DNA from: Isohypsibius dastychi
Lineage: Eukaryota; Tardigrada; Eutardigrada; Parachela; Isohypsibiidae
Direction: 5' to 3'
Length of the DNA stretch: 10,871 bases
NCBI GenBank assembly: GCA_034696485.1
Contig: JAQIWT010001419.1
Coordinates: 1 to 10,871 of the forward strand
The notes under the pieces were generated by a model that was given only the letters and a program-made list of their open reading frames with translations, was not told the DNA's origin and did not search any database. Both the position numbers and the translations under genes were made by a program. Of this stretch, positions 1 to 7,495 are shown in pieces (position 1 is the stretch's first letter; every line of letters begins with the position of its first letter).

Positions 1-174
1 AGCCTATCGAATCTCTCCCTTATTACTACGTCTCACGGCGAGTAATACAGGCTACCAGATGGTACCCGGAACGGAACTAACGGTGAAACTGCGTAATTGG
101 ACATTACCACCCCCCCCCCCCCCCCGCTCGGCACGGTAATATGAATCTGGATACATCTGGGACGGCATTCAAAA
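1..174. other. Non-coding flank with a run of 16 C
   Basis: I see no gene here. The only notable structure is an uninterrupted run of sixteen C residues at 110-125. Such runs are prone to length change by replication slippage and to assembly error, so the exact count should not be trusted. The block at about 160-174 shows weak inverted similarity to sequence near 850-870, so the foldback structure that follows may begin slightly before 175. Confidence 0.5.
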
Positions 175-846
175 TGTATGATATTTTTGATATGTTAAGT
201 GTGGACTCATCAAATCAACAGTAATTCTGCAGACAGCTGCGGCTGGCAAAAATGTTGAATCTGGTCGGCAGACATGTTGAATGTTGCGAATAACCCACTT
301 GCAGCGCATGTAGCCGGCAGTAATGTTGATATGTTGAGTCAACACTCAACATATCACCATTACTGCCGGCTACAAGCGCAGGTTGAACTCATTCTCGGTA
401 TCCAGTGGGCAGTAAGTTGTGGGGAGCGGGAGAGGTACACTTATGCCTCAGGTCATTTTATATAGCAGTCCAGCTGGTAAATGAAGAGAGGTCTAAAGAG
501 GAGAGATTTGTAAGAAAATCTGTGTGGCAGACAGTTCTCTCTGAATGTCAACCCAGTTTTCCAACCCAGTAGTGGGTTGGTAATACTGACTAACAGCAAA
601 ACTCGACAGTTTTTCCAGAGGCAGAGGAAAATTCAACAATTCCGCTAAAGGCAGAGTGAAACTTTGAATGAACCCCCCTCCCGCCAACTTTCTGCCACTG
701 GCTACCAAAAACAAGTTCAACCCCTGCTGCAAGTGGGTTATTCACAACATTCAACATTTCTCAACAATTCTGCCGGCTGCTGCTGCCGGCAAAATTAGTG
801 ATGTGTTGAGTCAACACTCAACATATCAACAGTTTCATTGGCTACA
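175..846. repeat. Degenerate foldback (long inverted-repeat) element
   Basis: Two arms of this stretch are inverted copies of each other. The block around 270-305, ending in AATAACCCACTTGCAGC, is matched in inverse by 722-760. The arm continues past it: GGTTGAACT...CAGTGG near 381-411 is matched in inverse by about 688-722. The right end closes with GGCTACA at 840-846, the terminal sequence of the other foldback elements in this window. The left end (TGTATGATA at 175) is eroded, and I could not find a clean target-site duplication. The right arm contains its own palindrome, GTTGAGTCAACACTCAAC, at 806-823, and the centre has a small hairpin (CCAACCCA-GTAG-TGGGTTGG, about 560-579). Reading frames on both strands are not supported as genes. 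The inverted repeat is seen directly; the element boundaries are inferred. Confidence 0.65.
309..374. mobile_element. 66-bp palindromic miniature foldback element with AGCGCA duplication
   Basis: A 31-bp arm beginning TGTAGCCGGCAGTAATG pairs with the opposite arm with a single mismatch around a 4-nt loop (CAAC), so the element is almost one perfect hairpin. It is flanked by AGCGCA at 303-308 and again at 375-380, which reads as a 6-bp target-site duplication. The terminal sequence TGTAGCC...GGCTACA is shared with the 627-bp element at 2255-2881. It sits inside the left arm of the older foldback element; the corresponding place in the opposite arm lacks it and so represents the empty site. It encodes nothing and must have been moved by an enzyme supplied from elsewhere, or have arisen by shrinkage of a longer element. 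Confidence 0.8.
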
Positions 847-2248
847 AACGCGGAATGTCATCATTTCAGATATGACATGGAGAAGTGACACGGATCTGCT
901 ATTTTGCATCTGTGTTTCCAACCCGGACACAGCCCAATTCAAAGGATAGATCTTACCCCTGTTTCCACCTGAAATGTGGGGTTGCTTCGATTGTGGACAG
1001 GCTGGTGACCCCTTGACGATAAATTATGCGGAAGGATTCCACAACTTTATCTGGCAGATGGTTGCCTGTCACTATCTGCACACCCATTTTTCAATAAACT
1101 GCGTGATCGGCAAAACAGGACCGAGAATGACCTACCGCAACTGGATTAAGGAAAGCCACACTCAAAACTAAGTAAGCAGGCTAGGAAGCGGTTTGAAGGA
1201 CCTCTCTTTACGTAGTTCGGTATGCAGAGTACAATGTTTTCAAATACTTGAATTGTATTGCCACGCGTGTAGAGGCACATGTTTGAATTTTTCTGAACCA
1301 GGGCAAAGCAGTACTGCGCCACACAGTATAAAACGAGCAGTACACGGCCACATCACTTTTTCATGGATATTCCAGTCTACCTTCGTTCACCACATACTGT
1401 TTGAAGAACTTTTTCTGCTCTATCGATAGCTATTAGTTGGGGAAAATCTTGAGAACACGAAAAAGTGGAGGACGCAACATTGGCTGATTGATTGCTTTGA
1501 TTGGATGGGATCATAGTACCCTGGTTATTCGAGAATAGCCCCCACGGATCCTGGATCAGGTCGAACCTGCATCGGACACCTCCGTGTTGCTTGGAGACGA
1601 TCTAGCACATCAGCGTTTTGTCGTGTGAATTTAAGATTCTATCAACAGTTTTGGCAAAAAACTGCCAATCTGTTTTTCTGTTTTGATGCTGTAGTAAATC
1701 AGTAATGCTGTAGTATTACACAGATGCATATTGACTTACTGGACATACTGGCACCCCTTCGAATCGGACTGCTGTTTATCCTCTTACCCCAAGATGTAAT
1801 CACAGATATCACACTTTATTTGAACCTACGCCTAGGTGGCAATCTCACAGGCAGCACGAACAGTGTGGGAGGATTGAAGCTACATAATCTTGGTCGCCCA
1901 GTTCTTGTTGTGACTCCAGGTAGGAAAACCAAGAATGCAAATTTATGCCGCTCCCCTCATCAGTAAGGTATCCCTTTCATGTCTTGTTTTAAACAAATCA
2001 CGCGAAAGTACCAAAATCTCGCAGTCGGTTTTGAAACCAGAAGCATGAACTGTCTTCTTAAAAAGTTCAGCAGAACAGATGACAGTGTGAAGCCGTTTAT
2101 GTTTGTGGGAGCCATAAAAATATGATACTTTACTTACGTCGATAACTTCGGTGTAACAAGATTATGAACTGAAATAGGTTACATACCGTACAACTCGAGT
2201 TTTCATAGTTCCTCTATGTGTACAATCAATATGTTCTTCGTTTGCGTT
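847..2248. other. 1.4-kb stretch without a recognisable gene
   Basis: I find no convincing coding exon, RNA gene or repeat here. Short open frames at 974-1171 (+), 1193-1429 (+) and 1724-1966 (+) have no recognisable domain and no clear exon signals. A TATAAAA at 1327-1333 is the only promoter-like motif I noticed, and nothing convincing follows it. This may be intergenic or intronic sequence. Confidence 0.5.
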
Positions 2249-2254
2249 GAGGTC

Positions 2255-2881
2255 TGTAGCCGGCAAAATTGTTGACTTGTTGACTGTTGATTCAACTAGT
2301 CAACAATTTTGCCGGCAGCAGTAGCCGGCAAAATAGTTGACTTGTGGAATATCAATGGCCGAGTTTTGTCGAAGGCAGAGAGAAAATCAACTATTGTGCC
2401 GAACGCAGACAGAATGTCAACTACTTTGCCGAAGCTTGAGAGAATGTCAACTTTTTTGCCGAAGCCAGACCGAATTCAGAGAGGAAGTCAACAATTCTGC
2501 CGAAGCCAGAAAGAAAGTACACAATTTTGCCGAAGCCAGAGAGAAAGTATACTATTTTGCCGAACGCAGACAGAAAGTCAACAATTCTGCCGAAGCCAGA
2601 GAGAAAGTACACAATTTTGCCGAACGCAGAGAGAATGTCCTGTCTTCGGCAAAATAGTTGACTTCCTCTCTGCGTTCGGCAATGTAGCTGATATTCTCTC
2701 TGGCTACGGCAAAATTGTTGACTTTCTCTCTGCGTTCGGCAAAATAGTTGATTTTTTCTGCCTTTGACAAAACTCGGCCATTGATATTCCACTAGTCAAC
2801 TATTTTGCCGGCTACTGCTGCCGGCAAAATTGTTGACTAGTTGAATCAACAGTCAACAAGTCAACAATTTTGCCGGCTACA
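2255..2881. mobile_element. 627-bp foldback transposable element with about 140-bp terminal inverted repeats
   Basis: The ends are exact inverses starting TGTAGCCGGCAAAATTG. The left arm (2255 to about 2395) and the right arm (about 2741 to 2881) match almost completely over the first 110 bp or so, with one mismatch noticed, then with a few more differences. The flanks carry GAGGTC at 2249-2254 and 2882-2887, a 6-bp target-site duplication. Each arm is itself a hairpin: the first 62 bases begin and end with inverse copies of GCCGGCAAAATTGTTGAC, so the element has hairpins nested inside its terminal repeats. The interior is built from about 30-bp units, first in one orientation and then in the other. 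There is no transposase, so it is non-autonomous. It belongs with the 66-bp element at 309-374. Long modular terminal repeats resemble foldback elements described in insects, but I cannot assign a superfamily. Confidence 0.85.
2368..2768. repeat. 30-bp subrepeats that invert around position 2640
   Basis: Units of 30 bp with consensus GCCGAAGCCAGAGAGAAAGT followed by ACACAATTTT start at 2368, 2398, 2428, 2458, 2499, 2529, 2559, 2589 and 2619. The unit at 2458 carries an extra 11 bp. The same unit then appears inverted, with units ending near 2650, 2680, 2710, 2740 and 2768. Because 30 is divisible by three, every frame free of stops in one unit stays open across the array, producing overlapping Gln/Arg/Phe-rich frames on both strands that are repeat artefacts. 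Confidence 0.85.
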
Positions 2882-2887
2882 GAGGTC

Positions 2888-3161
2888 AATGAATATGCAT
2901 GCAAACTGTGCGAGAATAAGAGTCTTATAATTCTATTTCAATTAATTGTTCATCGAAGATTTCTTTAACAATATTTTCAATAACATAAAGATAATAAAGT
3001 TTATAATAATCTAATTGCTTGATATTATATCACTGACCTCTTTAACGGATTGCTAAGCATGTAAGCTGAATTGACATGAAAGTCTCAAGATTGATTGCTT
3101 TACGTGACCAGACGTTCTTTAAACTCGCCAGCTGAAAATTGATTACATTGTCCAACAGAAT
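2888..3161. other. AT-rich spacer
   Basis: This stretch is strongly AT-rich, especially 2920-3030, and contains an AATAAA at 2993-2998. I see no exon in it. Its end (TTGTCCAACAG) would serve as a splice acceptor for the reading frame that follows. Confidence 0.4.
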
Positions 3162-3451
3162 TCGCAGACAAGAAGTCGGCTGATACCACAGAGGGTAAAA
3201 ACGTCGCATCTGCTACCACGATCTTACCTGCAGCACCACATGACCCCGAGCCGTGGACTCAGCAAGTGCTGGGACCACAGAGTTCTTCATCCACTACTAC
3301 TCGAACGTCTTCGTCACCCAAACAAAACGATGCGGGATCTCAGCCTGTGGTGAAGAGCAGTTCTGCGCCCTCAGTTTCGTCCACAGCAGGCACAAACCCA
3401 GACGTTGTGTTGTTTAGTTCCGATGAGCTGAATATTTTGTTGCAGTCCTGA
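3162..3451 (+). CDS. Possible terminal exon of an unrecognised Ser/Thr-rich protein
   Basis: After a plausible acceptor (TTGTCCAACAG ending at 3161) one frame stays open to a TGA at 3449-3451, giving about 95 residues. It starts around FADKKSADTTEG, passes through DPEPWTQQVLG, has a central run rich in Ser and Thr (SSSSTTTRTSSSPKQ) and ends in DELNILLQS. There is no in-frame ATG nearby, so it would have to be a downstream exon. No family is recognisable and low-complexity frames of this size can arise by chance. It overlaps the first six bases of the Ly6-like exon in another frame, so at most one of the two structures is likely as drawn. Confidence 0.22.
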
Positions 3452-3628
3452 ACCCCCTCTTTTGTCAGCAATGTGGACACGACAATTCTAGTGGCTTTGA
3501 GATCGATCACGGAGTAATATGCTCTTCCGAGTCTGCTTCTGCGCCTGGCAGGTGCCCAAGTGGCACAGACAGGTGCCTTGGGTTCATGGATGCATACTTC
3601 ATAGATGGTGAACCGGAAGGCCTTAGTG
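3446..3628 (+). CDS. Ly6/uPAR-like three-finger domain, internal exon
   Basis: Between an acceptor (AATATTTTGTTGCAG, ending 3445) and a donor (GTAAGT at 3629) one frame encodes 60 residues with the spacing C-x2-C-x15-C-x10-C-x6-C. It includes CQQCGHDN, then CPSGTDRCLGF, then FIDGEPEGLSG. The opening CxxC, the CPxGxDxC motif and the Gly-rich segment before another Cys are typical of Ly6/uPAR domains, small disulfide-bonded modules usually secreted or held on the outer membrane by a GPI anchor. After the 41-bp intron, the next exon supplies GSGCSLQGG and the sixth Cys. Signal-peptide exon and final cysteines are not resolved, so the gene is incomplete or degenerate. The family call is by pattern only. 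Confidence 0.45.
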
Positions 3629-3669
3629 GTAAGTTCACTCTAATGCGTGAATGAGCAGACATCTGCCAG
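3629..3669 (+). other. Candidate 41-bp intron in the Ly6-like gene
   Basis: It starts GTAAGTTC and ends ATCTGCCAG. The upstream exon ends with one base of a codon and the downstream exon completes it, giving SGSGC across the join. Without splicing, the frame runs only eight codons further (KFTLMRE) to a TGA at 3654-3656, inside this interval. Confidence 0.4.
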
Positions 3670-3713
3670 GTAGCGGTTGCAGCCTGCAGGGAGGCCGGTA
3701 TGTTGAGTATTGA
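3670..3713 (+). CDS. Candidate next exon of the Ly6-like gene, 3' end unresolved
   Basis: Joined to the previous exon this gives GSGCSLQGGRYVEY and then a TGA at 3711-3713. A strong donor-like GTATGT at 3698 offers another outcome: splicing to an acceptor ending at 3763 (TTGAAGCAG) would skip the TGA and add about 11 residues including one Cys before a TAA at 3798-3800. I cannot decide between a truncated pseudogene and a further spliced exon. The downstream sequence also carries a short near-duplication (GAATTCTTACCAAAACTG at 3764 and GAATTCCTACCAAATCTG near 3804). Confidence 0.3.
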
Positions 3714-3800
3714 ACCGACATAGAGGTGACATGCATTCCTGTCACTTCTAGTTATTGAAGCAGGAATTCTTACCAAAACTGCAGCGATCCAGGAAAGTAA

Positions 3801-4053
3801 TTAGAATTCCTACCAAATCTGTGCACCTGACCGAGGTAGAGGAGTTGTTAATTCTCTACTCAAAAAAATATCGCAGCTGGTGATACACGAGCGAAGCACT
3901 GAACCACGCTTTCAAAGTTCAAACCGTTTTTCAGTTTTTAATGCTATTGGTAGAACAACTGACTGGAATTCCCTAAAGTGTATCAGCCCTTGGATCTGAT
4001 CCACTGAAACACAAGCAACGAAATATTTATGTTCTCTGTAATATTCCTTCTAA
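3801..4053. other. Spacer before the tandem repeat
   Basis: I see no supported gene or RNA here. A 25-codon frame starting near 3807 is open but has neither a start nor a recognisable domain. Confidence 0.35.
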
Positions 4054-4096
4054 GCTGGTCCGCGACTAAGACTGTAACCAGACTCGCTTCTTCGTG

Positions 4097-4222
4097 TGTA
4101 CTGAGGGTTAGGAATCGTTCAGTACATTTGTACACAGGGATGAGAATCACTCTGTGCATGTGTACTGAGGGATAGAAATCGTTCAGTACATGTGTACTGA
4201 GAGATATTTGTCCCTCAGTACA
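4097..4222. repeat. Four 32-bp palindromes (array 1)
   Basis: Units start at 4097, 4129, 4161 and 4193, a strict 32-bp period. Each has the form TGTACTGAGGGA, a few A/T bases, then the inverse ending TCAGTACA, so each unit can fold as a 10-13-bp hairpin. The joins between units (CAGTACATGTGTACTG) are palindromic too. This copy is somewhat eroded, with changes such as CGTTCAGTACA in place of CCCTCAGTACA. Confidence 0.85.
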
Positions 4223-4364
4223 GGAATTTAAGGCGGAGTTCTTCGGGTCCCTGCCGAAATTATGTGCAAATTTTGACAGTTTTCGCAGCTTGACGTCGTT
4301 GGCTGAGACGCACAAGAACCTGAACATTAATTTTCGAACGGTTGTCTGGGTTCGCCAGCGTGGA

Positions 4365-4514
4365 CCAATCAGAAGTCGAAGACGAAAACTCGACCAGTCA
4401 CATTGTAAATAAAATTTGAAATGGACCAATCAAAGCAGAGAGGCGCAGTTGTGTCGGACACGTCGATCCGAGTAATAGATAGCGACGAGCCAGCGCGCGC
4501 CTCTACGCGGCGCG
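4365..4514 (+). promoter_or_regulatory. Promoter-like block, copy 1
   Basis: CCAAT boxes lie at 4365-4369 (GACCAATCAG) and 4426-4430 (GACCAATCAAA). An A/T-rich AGTAATAGATAG follows at 4471-4482 in the place where a TATA element would be, and then the GC-rich core at 4490-4514. A CRE-like TGACGTC lies upstream at about 4291. The order CCAAT, CCAAT, TATA-like, GC-rich core is kept in three copies, so it is unlikely to be chance. Promoter function is inferred, not shown. Confidence 0.4.
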
Positions 4515-4599
4515 GCAGTCCCCTGAAATGAAGACCTGTCAAATCTTTTTTAACCATTCACGGTCAGTTCAGGGGGTTCTCAGAAGCTTCATATCTCCC

Positions 4600-5036
4600 C
4601 GCTCCAATTGGCTTGGTTCACCTCCCTTCCTGCTGAAGTATGCTTGGCTTGGTTCGCGTTGACTTAGGCAGGCTAAGCTTCGTTCGTTCCGGCGTTGCGG
4701 GGTTCGGCTTGGTTTTGGGATGGCTTGGCGCAGCGTGCCTTGCTTGACACGGCGAGATCATTTTTGAATGGCTCAGCATAGCAAGGTGTTGCTTCGCATA
4801 GCCTGCCCGGGATCGACTTGGTTTGAGATGGCGAAGCTTGAGGCTTGGATCAGTTTCGACGGGCCAGTTTAACCTCGGTTCTGACTGTCTGTGTTCGAAG
4901 TAGCTTCCCAGATCTCAGTTTGGCCAGGCCACCTTTCCCGTATTTGGAAGCCCGGGCTCGCTTTGCATGGTTGGGTTTGATTCAGTGTGCTTCAATACGG
5001 TTCACGGGTCTCCCTGATCTCTCAGTAAATCCATCT
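4600..5036. repeat. TTGGCTTGG-rich tract, unit 1
   Basis: This is a degenerate low-complexity tract of GGCTTGGTTC, GGCTTGGCG and similar words, rich in G and T on this strand. Its segments realign with 5480-6046 and 6115-6868: for example GCGTTGCGGGGTTCGGC near 4692 matches GAGTTGCGGGGTTTGAC near 5535. I see no gene in it; the frames that cross it have no recognisable domain. Confidence 0.7.
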
Positions 5037-5081
5037 GTGCTATTTTGTCACTTGGACTGTCATCAGGCCAGCTTGTTAATG

Positions 5082-5208
5082 TGAACTGAGGGTGACAGTC
5101 CCCCTGTACATTTGTATTTGGGGGGTCAAGTACATCTATGTACATGTGTACTGAAGGATAAAGAACATCCTGTACATGTGTACTGAGGGATTTTTATCCC
5201 TCAGTACA
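5082..5208. repeat. Four 32-bp palindromes (array 2)
   Basis: Units start near 5082, 5113, 5147 and 5179. The first two are eroded; the last, TGTACTGAGGGATTTTTATCC and its completion CTCAGTACA, is a near-perfect hairpin. The same 32-bp family as at 4097-4222. Confidence 0.8.
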
Positions 5209-5351
5209 TGAGTTTTGGGGCGGGGTTCTGTGGGTCCTTGCCAAAATTGTTGGCAATTTTTGACGGTTTCAAGAGCTTAACGTCACTGGCTAAGACGCAG
5301 AGCGAACTGACCATTAATTTCGGAACGGTGATCTGAGTTCACCAGTTTCGA

Positions 5352-5435
5352 CCAATCCTAATTCGGAATTGAAAAACCGACCAATCACATTTCAAATAAA
5401 AGCCAGCGCCCCAGCGCGCGCCTCTACGCGGCGCG
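5352..5435 (+). promoter_or_regulatory. Promoter-like block, copy 2
   Basis: CCAAT boxes are at 5352-5356 and 5381-5385, an A/T-rich CAAATAAAAG at 5393-5402, and the invariant GC-rich core at 5411-5435. The distance between second CCAAT and core is much shorter than in copies 1 and 4 (about 25 bp against 59 and 89 bp), showing an internal deletion that nevertheless kept all elements in order. Confidence 0.38.
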
Positions 5436-5479
5436 ACAGACTCAAGAACCTGTCATTTAATTTTTGCACCATTACATTG

Positions 5480-6046
5480 TGAATCCTCCAAGTTTCGTCA
5501 GGGTCTGCGGGGGCAGGCTTAGCTTCGTTCGGCCTGGAGTTGCGGGGTTTGACATGGTTTTGGAATGGCTGGGCGCAGCTTGCCTTGCTTGGCCTGGTAA
5601 AACGGCTTCGGCCTGGTTCTAGGATGGCTGGGCGCAGCGTTACTTGCTTGGCACGGCGACCGTTTTTGCTCTGCATAGCAAGGTTTTGCTTTGCTTTGGG
5701 TACCCGGGATCGACTTGGCTCGGTATGGCTTGAGTGGTAAGGCAGGGACTGGGGTTGGTTTCGTTTAGGCGGATCGGGATAAAAACGGCTCTAGCTTTGT
5801 CCAAATGTCAGGGTCTGACGTTCCCCAGAGCTCAGATTGATCGGGCATTGCGTGTCGTGTATTAGTCAGGCCGTCTTGGCCCGCGTTTGGCTTTGATTCC
5901 CAGAGCTTAGTTTGGCCGGGCATGGCATAGCCAGTGTTGATCAGGCCGCTTTTGCCGATGTTTGAATGTTCGGGCTTGGTCCTACCTGGGGTTGGCTTTG
6001 CAAGGCTGGGTTTGATCCAGCCAGGTTCGATACGTTCCACGTGCCT
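5480..6046. repeat. TTGGCTTGG-rich tract, unit 2
   Basis: The same low-complexity body as in unit 1, with an internal duplication: GGATGGCTGGGCGCAGCG near 5622 repeats the block near 5562. No coding sequence is supported here. Confidence 0.65.
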
Positions 6047-6869
6047 CCTAGGCCACTATTTTTAAGGCGCGCGCTGGCCTCTACGCGACCCTAAAAACTA
6101 AGTCCTGCCAATTATTTCCGAACGATACTGTCTATCGTGATTGCGGGGTTCTTGGTTTTGCTCGGTTTAAGCTTGGTTCTTTCAGGGTCCTGAGATTTTT
6201 GCTTGGCTTGGTTTTGGCTCGGGTTGGCTTTGCTTCAGCCAAGCTTGATGTCAGCTAAGCTAGATTAGGAAATGGATTTGACTCAGCATGGCTTGGTTTC
6301 AGCTTTGAGTTCTGGCTTGGCTGGGATTGGATTGGCGTTGTCAGGTTTAGTTTTGCTGGGCCTGGCGTAGCAGTGTTGAGGAATGGATGGTGCGTGCCTC
6401 ACTTGGTCCGGCCAGACTACTTTAGCTTGGCTAAGCTAAGCAGGGTTTTGCTTGAATTTTCGTGTGGGAGGCAGAGGAACCTTACCATTAGTTTTTGCAC
6501 GGTTGCCTGGGTTCGCCGACTCTTACCTATTCAGATTTCGAGATAAGAAAACCGGCAAATTGCTTGAATATTCGTGTGGGAGCTCGACGTGGCTTGGGGT
6601 GACAATCCTTGCTTTACATGGTTGGTGTGGCAGGTCTTGATTTGCTGTCGTCGGGACGGTCTTGACTGAGTTCTGGCGTTGTTCTGAACGCCCGACTTTG
6701 GCGTTGTATCTCGGAGCTTAGTTTGGCCTGGCATGGCGTGGCCAGTGCTGGCCGGGTCGTCTTTGCCTGTGTTTGGAATTCTGGGCTCCGTCCTTTCCGA
6801 GGCTTGCTTTGCACGGCTGGGTTTGATTTAGCGTGGTTTGATCTATCTCCCAGATCCCTCCGAACCCTC
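6047..6869. repeat. Third repeat unit, lacking hairpins and CCAAT block
   Basis: It opens with a partial GC-rich core at 6066-6088 (GGCGCGCGCTGGCCTCTACG), immediately followed by the TTGGCTTGG-type body. The four palindromes and both CCAAT boxes are absent, consistent with an internal deletion. Later it contains a near-direct repeat (GAATTTTCGTGTGGGAG at about 6453 and GAATATTCGTGTGGGAG at about 6566), then realigns with the other units from about 6664 to the end. Confidence 0.65.
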
Positions 6870-6915
6870 TGTGCTGGTCCGTCACTCAGACTGTAACCAG
6901 GTCAGCTTTTTCATG

Positions 6916-7041
6916 TGTACTGAAGGATAAAAATCCCTCAGTACATGTGTACTGAAGGATAAATATCCCTCTGTACATATGTACTGAGGGATTAAAAACC
7001 CTCTGTACATGTGTACTGAGGGATAAAGATCTCTCAGTACA
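6916..7041. repeat. Four 32-bp palindromes (array 3, best preserved)
   Basis: Units start at 6916, 6948, 6980 and 7012, exactly 32 bp apart. Each reads close to TGTACTGAGGGATA, two to four A/T bases, ATCCCTCAGTACA, joined by TG. The first unit folds as a hairpin of about 12 bp. An RNA of either strand would form a row of four stem-loops, and duplex DNA could form cruciforms. Confidence 0.88.
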
Positions 7042-7184
7042 TGGACTTTTGGGCGGGTTCTCGTGAGTCCTTGCCAAAAATATGTGCAGCTTTTGGCAGT
7101 TTATAGATGTTAACGTCGCTGGTCAATGCGCAGAGCGAACAAACCATTAATTCTTGTACAGTGAATTGGGTTCCTGAACATTGG

Positions 7185-7332
7185 CCAATCAGATCCGGGC
7201 TTTGAAATTTGGACCAATAGAAATTGTGAAAAAAATCAAAATGGTCGAATAAGAATAGATGGGCGCGGTCGGCACGGAAACGTGGAACCAGTTAATAAAT
7301 AGACTGGCCAGCGCGCGCCTCTACGCGGCGCG
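7185..7332 (+). promoter_or_regulatory. Promoter-like block, copy 4
   Basis: CCAAT boxes are at 7185-7189 (GGCCAATCAG) and 7214-7218 (GACCAATAG). TTAATAAATAG at 7292-7302 is the best TATA-like match of the three copies, and the GC-rich core follows at once at 7308-7332. Nothing gene-like lies directly downstream, since the unit is truncated after about 7340. Confidence 0.42.
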
Positions 7333-7433
7333 AAACCTCTCAGTCGCTTGATTTGATTGGGCATCGCAGCAGTGCTTTGATCTAGAAATCAATCAGCCGA
7401 TGTGAAATTCCATAGAGTACCCGCGCGGTCGTT

Positions 7434-7495
7434 CCTACTGAGGGATTTACGTCCCTCTGTACAAATGTACTGAGGAATTGATATCACTCAGTACA
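7434..7495. repeat. Two 32-bp palindromes (array stump)
   Basis: Units start at 7434 and 7466. They belong to the same family as the other arrays but stand alone, without the promoter-like block, about 120 bp from the end of the Helitron reading frame. They may be the broken end of the tandem array or part of the Helitron's own tail. Confidence 0.75.

Noticed and set aside
1540-1600. tRNA-like GGTTCGA motif on the minus strand
   Set aside because: Only three stem pairs flank the loop and no acceptor, D or anticodon stems can be drawn at the right distances.
1724-1966. 80-residue plus-strand frame beginning MHIDLLDILAPL
   Set aside because: It shows a hydrophobic stretch but no recognisable family, promoter or splice context, and length alone does not support it.
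2309-2792. Overlapping Gln/Cys/Arg-rich and Phe-rich proteins on both strands
   Set aside because: They are translations of the 30-bp repeat, whose length keeps frames open on both strands; no start context, splice signals or domain supports them.
2368-4222. CRISPR array suggested by regular 30-bp and 32-bp repeats
   Set aside because: The units abut one another with no unique spacers, no cas genes are present, and the context is eukaryotic.
3983-4557. Minus-strand proteins of 148 and 62 residues
   Set aside because: Their sequences follow the 32-bp palindromes and the repeat unit, and similar fragments appear at 6886-7077 only because the DNA is repeated.
4845-6814. Several 60-95-residue frames across the TTGGCTTGG tracts
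   Set aside because: Low-complexity repeat DNA gives chance open frames; none keeps its frame between repeat units or shows a domain.
7382-7385. CTAG as the 3' terminus of the Helitron
   Set aside because: On the minus strand the base after CTAG is A, not the T expected from insertion between A and T, and no 10-12-bp hairpin lies just upstream.
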